Below the pieces are notes generated by a model. That model was given only the letters and a program-made list of their open reading frames with translations. It was not told the origin of the DNA and searched no databases. A program made the position numbers and the translations under genes. Positions 33,141 to 43,589 of a DNA stretch of 64,000 bases are shown in pieces; the stretch's first letter is position 1, and every line of letters starts with the position of its first letter. The DNA lies in contig JAWKZG010000018.1 in assembly GCA_041396125.1 (NCBI GenBank), positions 57,191 to 121,190 on the forward strand, written 5' to 3'. The stretch comes from JAWKZG01 sp041396125. Lineage in GTDB: Bacteria > Pseudomonadota > Gammaproteobacteria > Competibacterales > Competibacteraceae.

Positions 33141-33170
33141 AAAAAAAAATTGACGCAAAAAACGTCAATT
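33141..33170 (-). terminator. Rho-independent terminator of the OmpA-caspase-kinase operon
   Basis: On the minus strand AATTGACG pairs with CGTCAATT around a 7-nt loop and is followed by nine T. It lies about 115 bp after the kinase stop and before the sigma gene, so it separates the two units. Confidence 0.85.
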
Positions 33171-33284
33171 CATTGGCATTTTTGAGGTTTTATACCCAGA
33201 AATACAATTGGTTTTTGACCTGCGGGTGGCAACTGTTGGCTCTGGCAAATAAAGTACCTGTGGTTGCTATTGACAGCGCACTGC

Positions 33285-35011
33285 TTAGTGGGTGGTGGGG
33301 TTTCTCCGATTCGCTCCAATCGTATGGCAACCCTGTCGACTGAGTATTAACGCGTGAGACGTACGCTCGACCATTGGTGTCGAGGTTTCCGGGTTATACC
33401 AACGCTCAAGTTGACTGAAGCTCAGATTGGCGTCCCCGTTATGCATACTGATGTCCCAGTTTGACAGTGTGATCTGATAGCGCTGGCGCCCGGATAACTG
33501 ACTTAGTTCGGCAGCAGTAAATAAATCCCCCATGGCTTGCAGGGCTGCAATATCCCGGCTTTGCATGGTTTCCTGATAGCGTGCCAGCCAGGCGTTTACT
33601 TCGCTTTTAGCCAGAGGATCGGCCGTCACTTGAACCTGCCAGTTGTGTTCGCTGGTGCGCTGCTCAGCGCCGGCTTGCAAGCGGACAGCGTAGTGTCCGG
33701 GTTCCGGTGGCGCAAAGGTAAATCGAGGGCTGGTGTACGGTTGTAGCTCGTCATTGACCGACCATTGGAAAGTGCTGAATGCAGCGGCATTATTAACGCT
33801 GAAGTTTTGCCGGGAGCAGATACCGATTGCCAGCTCGACAGTTGCCGGGGAAACCTCCAGTATCGGAGCCTTCCCTGATGGTTTTTCCACTGCTGGTACT
33901 GGCGGCGATATATTCGGTGTAGCTGGCTGACTGTGAGCTGTGCTGGCAGTTGAGGTGTTGACTCGATCCGTGTCATCAATCGCCGGATTCTGCTGCGATA
34001 CGGGCGGTTTGTGTGCCGTTGAGTCCGGCAGGGTAATTGCTGATGCCGGTACCCGGTCTGTCAGATGTGCTGCAACAAAAGGCCAGGCCAGATAGCCCGC
34101 TAATACCAGGACGGTAACTCCCGCTACTCTGAATGACCAGCGCGGTGACCTGGAAGGGATAGGTGCAGGTTTGGTTTCGATTTGTTCAAAGCGATCCAGT
34201 GCGTCCAGCAGCGCGGCTATTGCAGGGTAGCGTTGATCCCGGTTTTTAGCGATAGCACGGTGAATAATCCGCTGTAAAGGTGCGGCTACGAAGGTGTCGA
34301 AAGTGGGAGTGAATTCCTGTGTGTCATATAATTTTTTGCCGATGATTTGCTGCGGTGTCAGGTTTTCGAAAAAGGGACGTCCGGCCAGCATTTCGTACAT
34401 CACCAGGCCCAGAGAAAAAATATCGGCGCGACCATCCAGATCATCGGTGGTGCCCAATTGTTCCGGGGCTGCATAGCTAGGTGTGCCAACGGCGAGACCA
34501 CTGAGCGTTTGGCGGGTACTGTCGGCGTCCAGCAGTTTGGCAATACCAAAATCAGTCACCACAACCCGTCCACTGCCAGACTCGATCATGATATTCGAGG
34601 GCTTGATATCGCGGTGAATGATCATGGGTTGCTGCTGGTGGGCATACGCCAGCGCCTGAGCGATCTGACGGCTGATGGTTAGAACCTCTGCCACGGGCAG
34701 AGGCGCCTGCTCTTTAATGAGATCGGCCAGGGTTTTCCTTCAATGTATTCCATCACAAAGAAATGCTGATCGCCGGCGCGATCAATATCAAAAACCTGAA
34801 CGATATGATCATGCTGCAGGTTAGCCATGATGCGTGCTTCACTGTGAAAACGTGCAACCTGATTATCGTCTTCAACTAAATGTTCACGTAGCAGCTTGAG
34901 CGCGTAAATTTTATTTAATTCGCGATGCCTTACTTTATAGACCCGCCCCATACCGCCACGACCGAGCTCGGCCAGGACTTCGTATTTGTTGGCGATAATT
35001 TTAAGCGTCAT
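33285..35011 (-). CDS. Membrane-anchored Ser/Thr protein kinase with periplasmic NTF2-like end, one frameshift
   Basis: About 575 residues once one base is restored at the AAAA run near 34735 (EGKTLADL expected). The cytoplasmic kinase has the loop GRGGMGRVY, Lys in ALKLL, HRDIKPSN, TDFGIAK and SYAAPEQ, so it looks active. A single membrane helix near residue 290 (VAGVTVLVLAGYLAWPFVA) is followed by a Ser/Thr/Pro linker and a beta-rich domain. The end (NAWLARYQETMQSRDIAAL onward) looks like an NTF2/SnoaL-type fold. It starts 8 bp after the WD40-caspase gene, so it is the last gene of the first operon. It may sense a periplasmic signal, such as caspase products, and signal inward; that link is inference. 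Confidence 0.88.
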
Positions 35012-35019
35012 AAATAGTG

Positions 35020-38000
35020 TTAAGGCACCAGGGCCAAAACAAAGTCGGGCAGCGCGCCGGGACTGATGGTAACAGGATGCTGACGACCTTTGGTAAGTCC
35101 TGCGACACCATGTTTAACATAGGTTTCCAGCTCGGATTGGCGCACGGAGCCGTCGCGAAATAAATCTGCCGCGCCTGACAGGCCATCCAGCAGAGTTTTG
35201 GTAAAAGCGCCGTGCCCCCAGGCCGGACTTTCTTCGGCATATTCTTGTCCCATGCTGCTGGCGAAAACAATGACACCGCTGTCGGCATCGGAGAAATCCT
35301 TGGCAATCCGGGTCATATCCAGCGCAGCCCGACGACCGCGTGTGCCGTAGATGCTGCCGGAATGGCAGGTGTCGGCCAGCAGCATGACTTTACCGGGCAA
35401 GCGACTGGTAAGCTCGTGAAACTGATCCCACTTAATGCCTGTGTTAAACAGATCATTAATATCGATATCATGAGGCAGGAAAAAGAAATTCTCCTGTTCG
35501 TCCTGCATACCGTGACCTGCCACAAATAATATCGCCAGATCGTTCTCGTTCATGCTGTCGAAGAAGCTCATAGCACCCAGCACGTCGGCTTTGGTGGCTT
35601 GCTGGTCAAGCAACGCTTTGGTGTGAACTTGACCGTACAGACTGTTGCGGTGGGTTGCCTCCTGTTGAAAGCGGGCGATCAGGGCTGCTGCATCAGAGGA
35701 CGCGAAGCCGAGATTTAATTCATCGTTTTGATAATCAGACACGCCAATAGCGAACAGAAACAGATTGGGTTTGATCTGATCGATAGGCTGTGGCGGTTGA
35801 TAGTCTACATTGAGGCCTACCACGGGTGAATCACCGAAATCATTGCGTGCAAGCAGTTCAATTCGATTGGCACCAGGCTTGAGCGTGATGACACGGGTTA
35901 CTGATTTTAACGCCTGTGCTGCCGACTGAGTTGGGTTTGACGGGCGCTTAAAGCCCCGTTGCAGCTCAAGCGGGCGTCCATTGACATTTATGATGAGCGT
36001 ATCGGTATATTCGATTGTCAACTCATGTTCAGGCGAACTTACCAGTGCCGGCGGACTTTGTACGAGACGCGGCGCTTTCGGGGTTTTTTCCAATAAGGTT
36101 GCCACTGTTGTGAGCGTCGGGCTGCTTTGCCGCTTGTTCGAGCGCGTTATGGCTTCGGCTTCCGAACGCAGTCTGACCGTCTCGGAAACAACGTCTGGCG
36201 CGTAGCGTTGCTGGGCAAAACGGGCGACCGGGAAATAATCGGCAGCCTGATCAAGGCCACGATTAACATGCCAGCCAATGTAGCGGTCTCCATTCGCAGA
36301 GGCGCTGTAATAGCCTGCTGGCGTCCAGGCGATCCATTCGCCAATAATGTGGGTCCTGGCTTGCTGTACCCGCTGCATGCCGCGCTTAGCCAGTGCAGTG
36401 TTTTCGCTATTGGCACCATGAAACAGCGTCAATAATAATTTATCCGCTTGTTTGTCATTCGCTGTAACGGACACATCCCACACCTTGAGGGTTTGATCCG
36501 CACTGGCGGATGCCAACAGCAGGCCGTCTGGCGACACGGCCAGCGCCCAGACTTCTTCGTTGTGATTACCGAAATCAGCGACGTGTTCACCCTGCAGGTC
36601 ATACGCGCTTATCGCACCGCTCGAACCGGCAACGATCACTCGTTTGCCATCGGCTGTAAAGGTGAATGCCCGCAGCCGGAGGATGCGTTTATCTGCCTCA
36701 ATGCTGGCCCGCATTTTGTTTTTATGGCGAATTTCGAGGTGCTCTATACGGCCAAATTTATCCACAGCTGGTGCCAGACGCCAATCCCCTATTTTCGTGA
36801 TAGCGCGTAAGTAGGTGCGATCCGGGTTAACAGGTTGCGGTACCCCTAAGACATCCTGCTCGTCCGGTAGGCGTATCTCGTATTCCAGCCTGGCATTGCC
36901 AGGGTCTGCTGGATTCTGGGTTTTGCCCCAGGCCAACCAGCGCCCGTCCTTGCTAAACCCAACGCTCCAGATACTGGAACCAATGCCGGCCAGCACTTTA
37001 ACCTGAGTCGGGTCCGGCTCGGGCTGGGTGAAGGGCCAAAGATGAATCTCATGCCGACTGCCACCGGCAGTAGCCGCCCAGCGTTCGTTGGGGCTGATAG
37101 CGCTGGCATAGACGGCGTTGTCATGTCCGCGATAGCTTGACATAAGCTTGCCGTCAAGGGTCCGGTATACCAGTGCTGGATAACTGCTACCACGTCCGGG
37201 CCCGGCCAGCAGGTATTGGCCATCCGGGCAGAAGCTTAAGCTGCCCACTTCATTGTCCTGCTCTGCAAGCAATTTGATCTGTTGTCCATCAGTGCTGTCC
37301 CACAGGCGGATGCTGCGGTCTTTGCTGCCAGTGGCGACAATGCCGTGCGGAGCTGAAGCGATTGCGCCGACCATGCTGTCATGCCCCGACATTGCAGTAA
37401 TACGTTTACCGGTGCGGACGTCCCAGAGTAATACTTTGCCATCTTCACTGCCGGTGATAGCGTGCTGGCCATCGCTACTGAACGTGGCAGCGTAAATGCG
37501 TGCTGCATGGCCAATGAGCCTGTGCTGCAGCTGATGGTTGTCGACATCCCACAGTATCGCTTCTCTATCAATACTGCCCGATAACAATGAACGCCCATCT
37601 GCGGAAAAAGCCAGGGCCGAGACAGGTGCCCGATGGCCTTTGTAGCGGCTATTAATGCGCCGCTGGCGAAATCATACAATCGGATAGCAGCCGCCTCCTC
37701 GTAGTTATTGCCTGTAAACGGCGCGGTGTGTCCGCCCACAGCTAATAAGCGGTTGTCTGGCGAGAGAGCCATAGAGTAAATGCGCCCGGCACCTTTATCG
37801 TCGATTTCGCCGCGCAGGGTGCGAATGGTTTCACCACGTTCAATATCCCATACCCGAATGACCCGATCCTCGCCTGCGGACACTAAGAGCCGACCGTCTG
37901 CGCTAAAAGTAATACTACGTATCGATGCCATATGTCCACCAGGATCCAGCTGGAAAATAGGCTGTTCCTGGGCATGGCTAAAACCGCTGAAAAAAATCGA

Positions 38001-38042
38001 TACGGCGAAAATGTAACGTAATGTTGTATAGAAAGATGGCAT
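35020..38042 (-). CDS. Secreted WD40-repeat caspase-family protease, one frameshift
   Basis: About 1007 residues after restoring one base near 37650. A signal peptide (SIFFSGFSHAQ) precedes about ten WD40-type repeats, visible as repeated GHxxxVxxxxFSxDGxxxxSGSxDxxxxLWD units. A linker of beta strands follows and then the caspase domain in the last 250 residues. That domain opens LFAIGVSDYQNDELNLGFASSDA. The catalytic His is in FVAGHGMQ and the Cys in LADTCHSGS. The end has the LTKGRQHPVT block. WD40-caspase fusions occur in cyanobacteria and other bacteria, where the propeller is a scaffold. With its signal peptide this one should be periplasmic. It lies between a lipoprotein gene and the kinase gene of the same operon. 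Confidence 0.88.
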
Positions 38043-38063
38043 GCTTCTGTCCCTATCGTGTTA

Positions 38064-38909
38064 TTAGGCAAAACCCTCAATTTCCTGCTCGATGGTTTGA
38101 TCGAGCTTGGCCACCTGCTGTTGCTCCTGCTTTACTTTTTTGTGGCTTCTATTGGCCTTGGCAACATTGGTAGACTTCTTCGCGGACCGTTTTTTAGCGA
38201 CGTACTGATCTGCTTCGACATAAACATTTACACGTTCGCCGGATTGGCCAACGATTTTCTCAATCAGTTGATTATCCCGGCGAACCCAGGACTGCACCTG
38301 ACGTGCGTCCTGGCGGGCTTGGACGGCGGTGATCCGTTTGCGCTTGTAGTCGCGGGTGATATTATTAATCTGCTGCTTGCGACAAGACTCTAAACGGGAA
38401 ATTTTATTTCTGACGTTATCGAGACGTTTGGAATCATTTCCCGCATCTGAACTTACGCGCCGGAAAATACTACGGTAGTTGCCATTGTTTTCCTCCCCGA
38501 CGGTGCCCAAATAATCTTTAGTCGCCTGACCCAGAGATGCATTAACCAGATCCTGTGTAAAGCCTTGCATTGCGGCGCTGACCGCATCGTTGACGCTACG
38601 ACCGCTCAGTATGCTCAGAAAAAAATCGTTGATACGGGCGCTGGCTGCTCTGGCCACTAGGGGTTGCTGAAAATATTCATAATCGGCCTTTAGCGCTTGT
38701 ACACGGACGTTACAGGAATCGGCAGGGTTGCTTTCTGGAAAACTGCCGCCGGAAAACGAGCCGTTTATCGATTTGCTAAATTCAGCAGCGCTTTTTCCCA
38801 GTGCGGTACCTACTTCTTGTATTTGGGCGCATCCCGCGACCAGGGATAGCAAAGCGCTAAGCAAAACAGGCAAAAAAAAGCTAAGGTTTCGTATGCGTAA
38901 TAGTGTCAT
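38064..38909 (-). CDS. Lipoprotein of unknown function in the caspase operon
   Basis: A 281-residue protein with a signal peptide and lipobox LSLVAGC near residue 27. The mature part is helical. A basic C-terminal coiled-coil tract, residues near 225-275, is rich in Lys, Gln and Glu. I do not recognise the family. Two cysteines (in SCNVR and SCRKQ) could form a disulphide. It should be a periplasmic or outer-membrane lipoprotein and is co-transcribed with caspases on both sides. Confidence 0.75.
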   Translation of the reverse strand: MTLLRIRNLSFFLPVLLSALLSLVAGCAQIQEVGTALGKSAAEFSKSINGSFSGGSFPESNPADSCNVRVQALKADYEYFQQPLVARAASARINDFFLSILSGRSVNDAVSAAMQGFTQDLVNASLGQATKDYLGTVGEENNGNYRSIFRRVSSDAGNDSKRLDNVRNKISRLESCRKQQINNITRDYKRKRITAVQARQDARQVQSWVRRDNQLIEKIVGQSGERVNVYVEADQYVAKKRSAKKSTNVAKANRSHKKVKQEQQQVAKLDQTIEQEIEGFA

Positions 38910-38951
38910 TGAATGTGCTCTCCGGGCATTTATATAATCTGTTTTTTCAAT

Positions 38952-40441
38952 TCAGGGCGCAGTAAAATATGCTTGCTCAGCAACCGCATAACGTACTGAA
39001 CGGTTACGTTCGCTGCCGGTCCAGGGGCGGCGCAAGCGTTCAGCAATGGTCAGTAAATAATCTGTTTGTTCGGTTTCCGGTACGGGTTTCAGGCCACGAT
39101 TCGCCGATGCAATATCGGATAAATCGACTGGATCAGAGGTCACCAGGGCGATCAGTTTCCCCGCCCCGAGCGGCTCTTGCACCGTGAATTCAAAGCCATA
39201 AGTCAGATCTGGCACGGTGATCGGGTGGTTGCTGAAAATACGATTTCCTTTGCCCTGACGTTCGCTCAAAGGATTTGGGAATAACTGGGTGAGTTGCTGG
39301 GCTGGATTAAGATCAAGTAGCAGCAGGTAGCCATCAAAATTACTGCTGATGCGAAATTTAACGGCCTGTCCCAGTTTGGCGTTCGGGCCGGGCAAAACCT
39401 CAAGTTTGATTTGCAGCCCGGCTGTATTGTCAGGATCGGGTTTTGGTGCTGGTGTCAGCAGGCCGCCGTCAGCAACGTCGTCCAGTGGTGGCGGTTTTGT
39501 CGGCGTCAGGCCCAACAGGGTTTGTTCGACACTGCTCATTTGCAGGCCGCGCTCGATTTCCAGGGTAGGCGTCAACCCCAACCGACACTGTTGTGGTATT
39601 TGTGCGCAGTAATTTTCCGACTCCTGGGTGAGCCAGCGGTGTAACTCCAAATGGGTGGTTTGACCGTCCTGGTTAAGGTCGGCGACCGGCGTGCTGATAC
39701 CGCGTACAAAGCGGTTACTGAACAAGCCACTGCGTGGTTTGGTGGTAGTATCTTCCAGTGCAAACTGATACGAGGACACTGCCGTCCAGATGACGTGATC
39801 AGGTCTATTGTTTAACAGCGCCGGTTCCTGCCTATGCTGTTCCACTGCGGTGGAGTCTGCACTGGCGGATAAAGCCAATCGGGCGAGCGCTTGCGGGGTG
39901 CGAATGCCGCTATCCGGCTTTAAACCCATCGCACGGGTGATCGTGCCGGAAAAACAGGAGTCAATCAGCAAGGTGACTTTGCGGTCACTCAGCTGATCCA
40001 GTAAATGGCCAATCTGATCGTCGCGTATAATATTGCGCAAAGTGCTATGTTCATCAACATAGGCATCGACCGGGATCAGCACTTCATCCAAGTGATCCTG
40101 TTCATCGCTGTTATCGTCGGGCGCTTGTGCGCCGTGACCGGAGTAATGCAAAAAAACCCGATCACCAGGCCGGGTACCGTTGACCAGCCAGGACTCAAAC
40201 GTCGCCATAATATTCGCATAAGTGGCTTCGGCATCGGTCAGGGTGACAATTTCACTGGTCTGATATTGTGCGATATCCGTCAGCATCTGAAACACACTGT
40301 GCACATCGTTAACTGCACCGCCCAATGGGGAATATGCTTATCTCGATCATACATATCGATGCCGATCAATAAGGCCCGGTCAGCAGCGACCACCCAAGAA
40401 GAACAACACAGGCATCCAATCAATAAGGTCGTTTTCAACAT
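38952..40441 (-). CDS. Secreted caspase-family protease with EF-hand-like loop and DUF4384-type domain, one frameshift
   Basis: About 495 residues. The ATG at 40441 opens a signal peptide and the strand ALLIGIDMY. One base is missing near 40325-40335, just before LGGAVNDVHSVFQML. The catalytic His lies in LHYSGHGAQ and the Cys in LIDSCFSGTIT. Between caspase domain and C-terminus sits DLNQDGQTTHLE, which fits an EF-hand calcium loop. The last 150 residues have the DUF4384 pattern (GYLLLLDLNPAQQLTQLFPN). It starts 9 bp after the neighbouring caspase, so both are translated from one message. Confidence 0.88.
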
Positions 40442-40449
40442 GTTTTGAC

Positions 40450-42024
40450 TCATGATTTGGGCGCGGTATACACACCGAGCACACCGATCTGGCTGACAGC
40501 TTTGGTTTCTACCGCAGTGCGCAGAACATCCAATAACTGCTTGGCCGCAAATTGTTGATCAAGCCGTTGCAACGCTTGCTGCAAGTCCTTGGGGTGTTGA
40601 ACAGAGGTGAGTGCGATCAGGTGATCAGCACCAAAAGGCGCGCTGACTTCGATGTCTAAAGTAAAGTCTGAATCGGGTGCGGGCCTGGGGTCGTCGTTAT
40701 AGTCGGCCAATGGGTAAAGATATTGCACCTGCCCGGTTGATGCCCAGTTCAGGAGGGTTAAGTAAGGCGCTCGACGCGGTTCAATCGAGAACGTTACGAT
40801 ATCCTCCTGATGGTGTAATTGATTGCCTTGCAGGATCGTAATAGCCAGCGGCGACCGCTCAGCAAGTTTCTTCAGCTGGGACAAGCCTGCCCATTTATCA
40901 ATAACGCCCTGTACTTCGGGGTAGGGCAGGGCATCCGCTTTTTGCGTGCTGACATGAGCAATCACGTCATTCATGGCGCTAATAATCTGCCCGGCAGAAA
41001 CATCCCAGGTTAGTTCGGCCTGTTCACTGGACGCTACCGGGACAATATCCTGCAAGGGCTGTAACAGTGTTACAGAATCCGCATTGGCATTGATGGCCGC
41101 TAATGCCAGCGGTTTTTGTTCAAGCTGTGGGGCAGTTATTTTGCGTGGGTTTGTGAATAAGGGTTTTGTTTTTACCTTCTCGGAAAAATCGACGGTGGGT
41201 TCCTGCCGTCCTTCGCTGAGCTGCCGAACATTGGTCTGAATATAATGCCGCAGCTCGGCCCGCGTTACCGTGCCGTCATTATCCTGATCTGCGTATCCTC
41301 GCAGTGCCTGGGCGAAAAAATAACTGAGCGCGCCACGTTGTTGACCATCGATCTCAATTTCCGGTGTTTTACGGGAATCCAGACTGGCAGCCAGATAGGT
41401 TTCGTATTCCAGTGTGCCGGCCTGGGGTTCCTGGACAAGGGGCGGCGGCGGCAAGGTGTCATTGGTAATGGCACCGTAATTACTGAAACGGGAGCGCTGC
41501 TGGCGTACCTCGCGCCCGACAGCCCGGTTCAGCGTACCGCTATGGCAGGCATCAAATACCATCACCACTTCAAAGTCCGCAGCGTCCAGTACCATTTTCC
41601 GCAGTTCGTCATCGACAATCCGTTGATAATTTGCCGGGGCCTTGGCGTCATAAGCCCCCAGCAATAAAACTTCATCCATGCCATCCTGTTCTTGCCCCGG
41701 CACACGCTCTGGTTCCTGACTCCCGTGCCCGGCATAACTTAGCAGCAGGGTATCACCCGATTTTGCCTCGGCTTTGAGGGACTTCCAGGCACTGAAAATC
41801 GCATCACGATGGGCTTGTTCATTGAGTAGTAAACGCACGCTTGCTGCACCGGTTTGCTCTAATGCAGCGGCAATATCTTTGGCATCATTGACCGCGCCGA
41901 ATAAATCACTGCCGTGCTGGTAGTCATCGATACCAATAACCAATGCGTGCAGCGCAGCGTGTGCTGAATTGCCAAGTGCCAGCGTGGCGACCAGTAGAAA
42001 AGCGCACAACAAATGTCTGGACAT
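40450..42024 (-). CDS. Secreted caspase-family protease with an EF-hand loop
   Basis: A 524-residue protein, intact. A signal peptide (LLVATLALGNSAHA) is followed by the p20-like domain with strand ALVIGIDDYQ, catalytic His100 in SYAGHGSQ and Cys160 in FDACHSGTLN. A 12-residue loop DQDNDGTVTRAE at 246-257 fits the EF-hand pattern exactly, followed by LSEGRQEPTV. The C-terminal half (residues 280-524) has a DUF4384-like beta region. Bacterial and plant metacaspases are Arg/Lys-specific and often need Ca2+; the loop supports this here. It lies in the P1 operon right after the OmpA protein. Confidence 0.92.
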   Translation of the reverse strand: MSRHLLCAFLLVATLALGNSAHAALHALVIGIDDYQHGSDLFGAVNDAKDIAAALEQTGAASVRLLLNEQAHRDAIFSAWKSLKAEAKSGDTLLLSYAGHGSQEPERVPGQEQDGMDEVLLLGAYDAKAPANYQRIVDDELRKMVLDAADFEVVMVFDACHSGTLNRAVGREVRQQRSRFSNYGAITNDTLPPPPLVQEPQAGTLEYETYLAASLDSRKTPEIEIDGQQRGALSYFFAQALRGYADQDNDGTVTRAELRHYIQTNVRQLSEGRQEPTVDFSEKVKTKPLFTNPRKITAPQLEQKPLALAAINANADSVTLLQPLQDIVPVASSEQAELTWDVSAGQIISAMNDVIAHVSTQKADALPYPEVQGVIDKWAGLSQLKKLAERSPLAITILQGNQLHHQEDIVTFSIEPRRAPYLTLLNWASTGQVQYLYPLADYNDDPRPAPDSDFTLDIEVSAPFGADHLIALTSVQHPKDLQQALQRLDQQFAAKQLLDVLRTAVETKAVSQIGVLGVYTAPKS

Positions 42025-42042
42025 CGGGGCAGGCTCCTTGGC

Positions 42043-42984
42043 TTATTCGCGTCGTAATTCGACCCGGCGATGTAATTGGTAAAGCTGCTCTTGACTGTAT
42101 TGCTGCGGATTATCGACCTGGAAGGGCTCTTCCTCACCGCGGCCCAGCGCGACAATACGTCCTCTGAATCCCTGCTTTTTCAGCAGCCGAGCAATCGCCT
42201 CTGCCCGTTTTTGTGAGAGTTTTTTATTGTAGTCAGCGTCGCCGCTGGGATCCGCGTGTCCGATCAGGGTAATTTGCTGGAGTTGTTGTTGATTTAAATA
42301 ATCCAGCAAATCTGCGATAGCTGCCTGACCTTGCGGGGCGGGTTGTACCGAGTCGTACTCAAATTGAATCGGCAACGCCACCCGTGTTACGCCAAAGCTA
42401 CGGATAGTGTCGCTGGCAAGGCCAGCTGGTTCGCCGCTGCGGGTGCGGGTGGTCGTGACGTACTGATCGGTCAGCAAACGGCTGATCTGGGCTTTCTTGA
42501 AAATCTCTTCAATGATGCTTACGGGAGGCTCTTGCGGGGTGATGGCGCTGTCTTTAATGGCATCCAGCGCTAGCTGATACTGCTGCGTGGCCTGAAAATG
42601 CAAGTCTGATTGAGCGCGTGATTCAGTGTGCTGATTGGCCTGCCCGGCGTAAATATCACCCAAAGCCGCATGGGCCTGCCAGAGCGGGGTCAGTTTAACG
42701 ATGCGTTGTAAATCCGGTATCAGCGCATCAGCACTAATGCCACTTTGAAAGCGCTGCAAAGTAGCGTTCCACAACAAACTGGCTTGCCATACGCGCAGTC
42801 GTTGCCGTTGCTCGGCCTGACAGGCATCGCTGCTTGCCAGTAACTGATCCAGTAAAGATGCATCTTGCCGGGTAAAGGCGTCATACCCCTGCTGCATCAA
42901 ACCTTGGCATTCTGCATAAGCTGACGTTGCCAGATGGCTGAAAAAAACCAGCCATAACGCCCTAACGCTATGCTTGATAAACAT
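42043..42984 (-). CDS. Periplasmic OmpA-domain protein, first gene of the P1 operon
   Basis: A 313-residue protein with signal peptide (HLATSAYA). A TPR-like helical region spans residues 25-165, and the OmpA-C peptidoglycan-binding domain lies at about 205-313: IQFEYDSVQPAPQGQAAI, LIGHADPSGDADYNKKLSQKRAEAIARLL and LYQLHRRVEL. OmpA-C domains grip peptidoglycan, so the protein would be attached to the wall. The promoter motif P1 lies about 103 bp upstream. It may anchor the neighbouring caspases to the wall. Confidence 0.9.
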   Translation of the reverse strand: MFIKHSVRALWLVFFSHLATSAYAECQGLMQQGYDAFTRQDASLLDQLLASSDACQAEQRQRLRVWQASLLWNATLQRFQSGISADALIPDLQRIVKLTPLWQAHAALGDIYAGQANQHTESRAQSDLHFQATQQYQLALDAIKDSAITPQEPPVSIIEEIFKKAQISRLLTDQYVTTTRTRSGEPAGLASDTIRSFGVTRVALPIQFEYDSVQPAPQGQAAIADLLDYLNQQQLQQITLIGHADPSGDADYNKKLSQKRAEAIARLLKKQGFRGRIVALGRGEEEPFQVDNPQQYSQEQLYQLHRRVELRRE

Positions 42985-43086
42985 ATTGTATCTGCCCCCT
43001 AGCCTGGTGCCTGTGCTAACAAAACAGCAGCGCTCGCATGCTCAACACTTTGTAACATCTGGTTGCAAGCGCACTATAAGGAAGAG

Positions 43087-43111
43087 ACGGACAGTCGCGG
43101 GGTTTTCGACA
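43087..43111 (-). promoter_or_regulatory. Cluster promoter/operator motif P1
   Basis: On the minus strand CTGTCGAAAA is followed by TGTCCGT, with 14 nt between TGTC and TGTCCGT. The same spacing and halves recur at P2-P4. It lies 103 bp before the OmpA start. The layout fits an ECF-type -35/-10 pair (TGTC and YGTC cores), or alternatively two half-sites of an activator. Confidence 0.75.
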
Positions 43112-43180
43112 GGGAAACTACAGCGGTGTTGAGCGTGGGGGTTGTTTGGATTGATTGAACGATAAGTGGTGCAACGCGAG

Positions 43181-43543
43181 CTATCGAAGGTATGAGGTAG
43201 TTTCTACATACCTGCTCTTACGATATTCAAACACCTTAACCAGACACTTCATTCCATCCATAGTCAGGCCGCAGAATCCGCCTTGGAGGAGTGGGGCATT
43301 CTCTATTCCCGCACATTGAAAACCGCGATAATCTACCAGGATATGCGGCGGCCCGGAGCCAGACCTAGGAACAGTTTGTATGGCTTCCCGGCTAAGCGAT
43401 CCACTTGTGCCATGTACAGACTGGCAAAACTCTTGCACCTCGGCTTCGATCATCGCAGTCAGGCGATATTGCGCATTTTCCTCTGCAACAATAAATGTTG
43501 AGATGGTCATTAAAAAAACTCCAGCGATCAAGAAAATTTTCAT
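43181..43543 (-). CDS. Small secreted protein of unknown function
   Basis: A 120-residue protein from the ATG at 43543, preceded closely by AAGGTAACC. A signal peptide (IFLIAGVFLMTISTFIVAEE) and four cysteines in the mature part (CQSVHG, CAGIEN, CGLTMDG, CLVKVF) suggest a disulphide-bonded periplasmic protein. No family is recognised. It lies in the AT-richer segment 43.5-46.3 kb and just before P1. Confidence 0.55.
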   Translation of the reverse strand: MKIFLIAGVFLMTISTFIVAEENAQYRLTAMIEAEVQEFCQSVHGTSGSLSREAIQTVPRSGSGPPHILVDYRGFQCAGIENAPLLQGGFCGLTMDGMKCLVKVFEYRKSRYVETTSYLR

Positions 43544-43589
43544 GGTTACCTTACAAATATCAGGAGATTTCAAACTATTTCGTGACTAT

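Noticed and set aside
33210..33234. Fifth strong cluster motif before the sigma gene
   Set aside because: GTTTTTGAC is present but no GTCCGT half occurs at the fixed spacing.
36468..36492. Cluster motif inside the WD40-caspase gene
   Set aside because: ACGGACA occurs on the plus strand but the base run and GACA half are missing; it is coding sequence.
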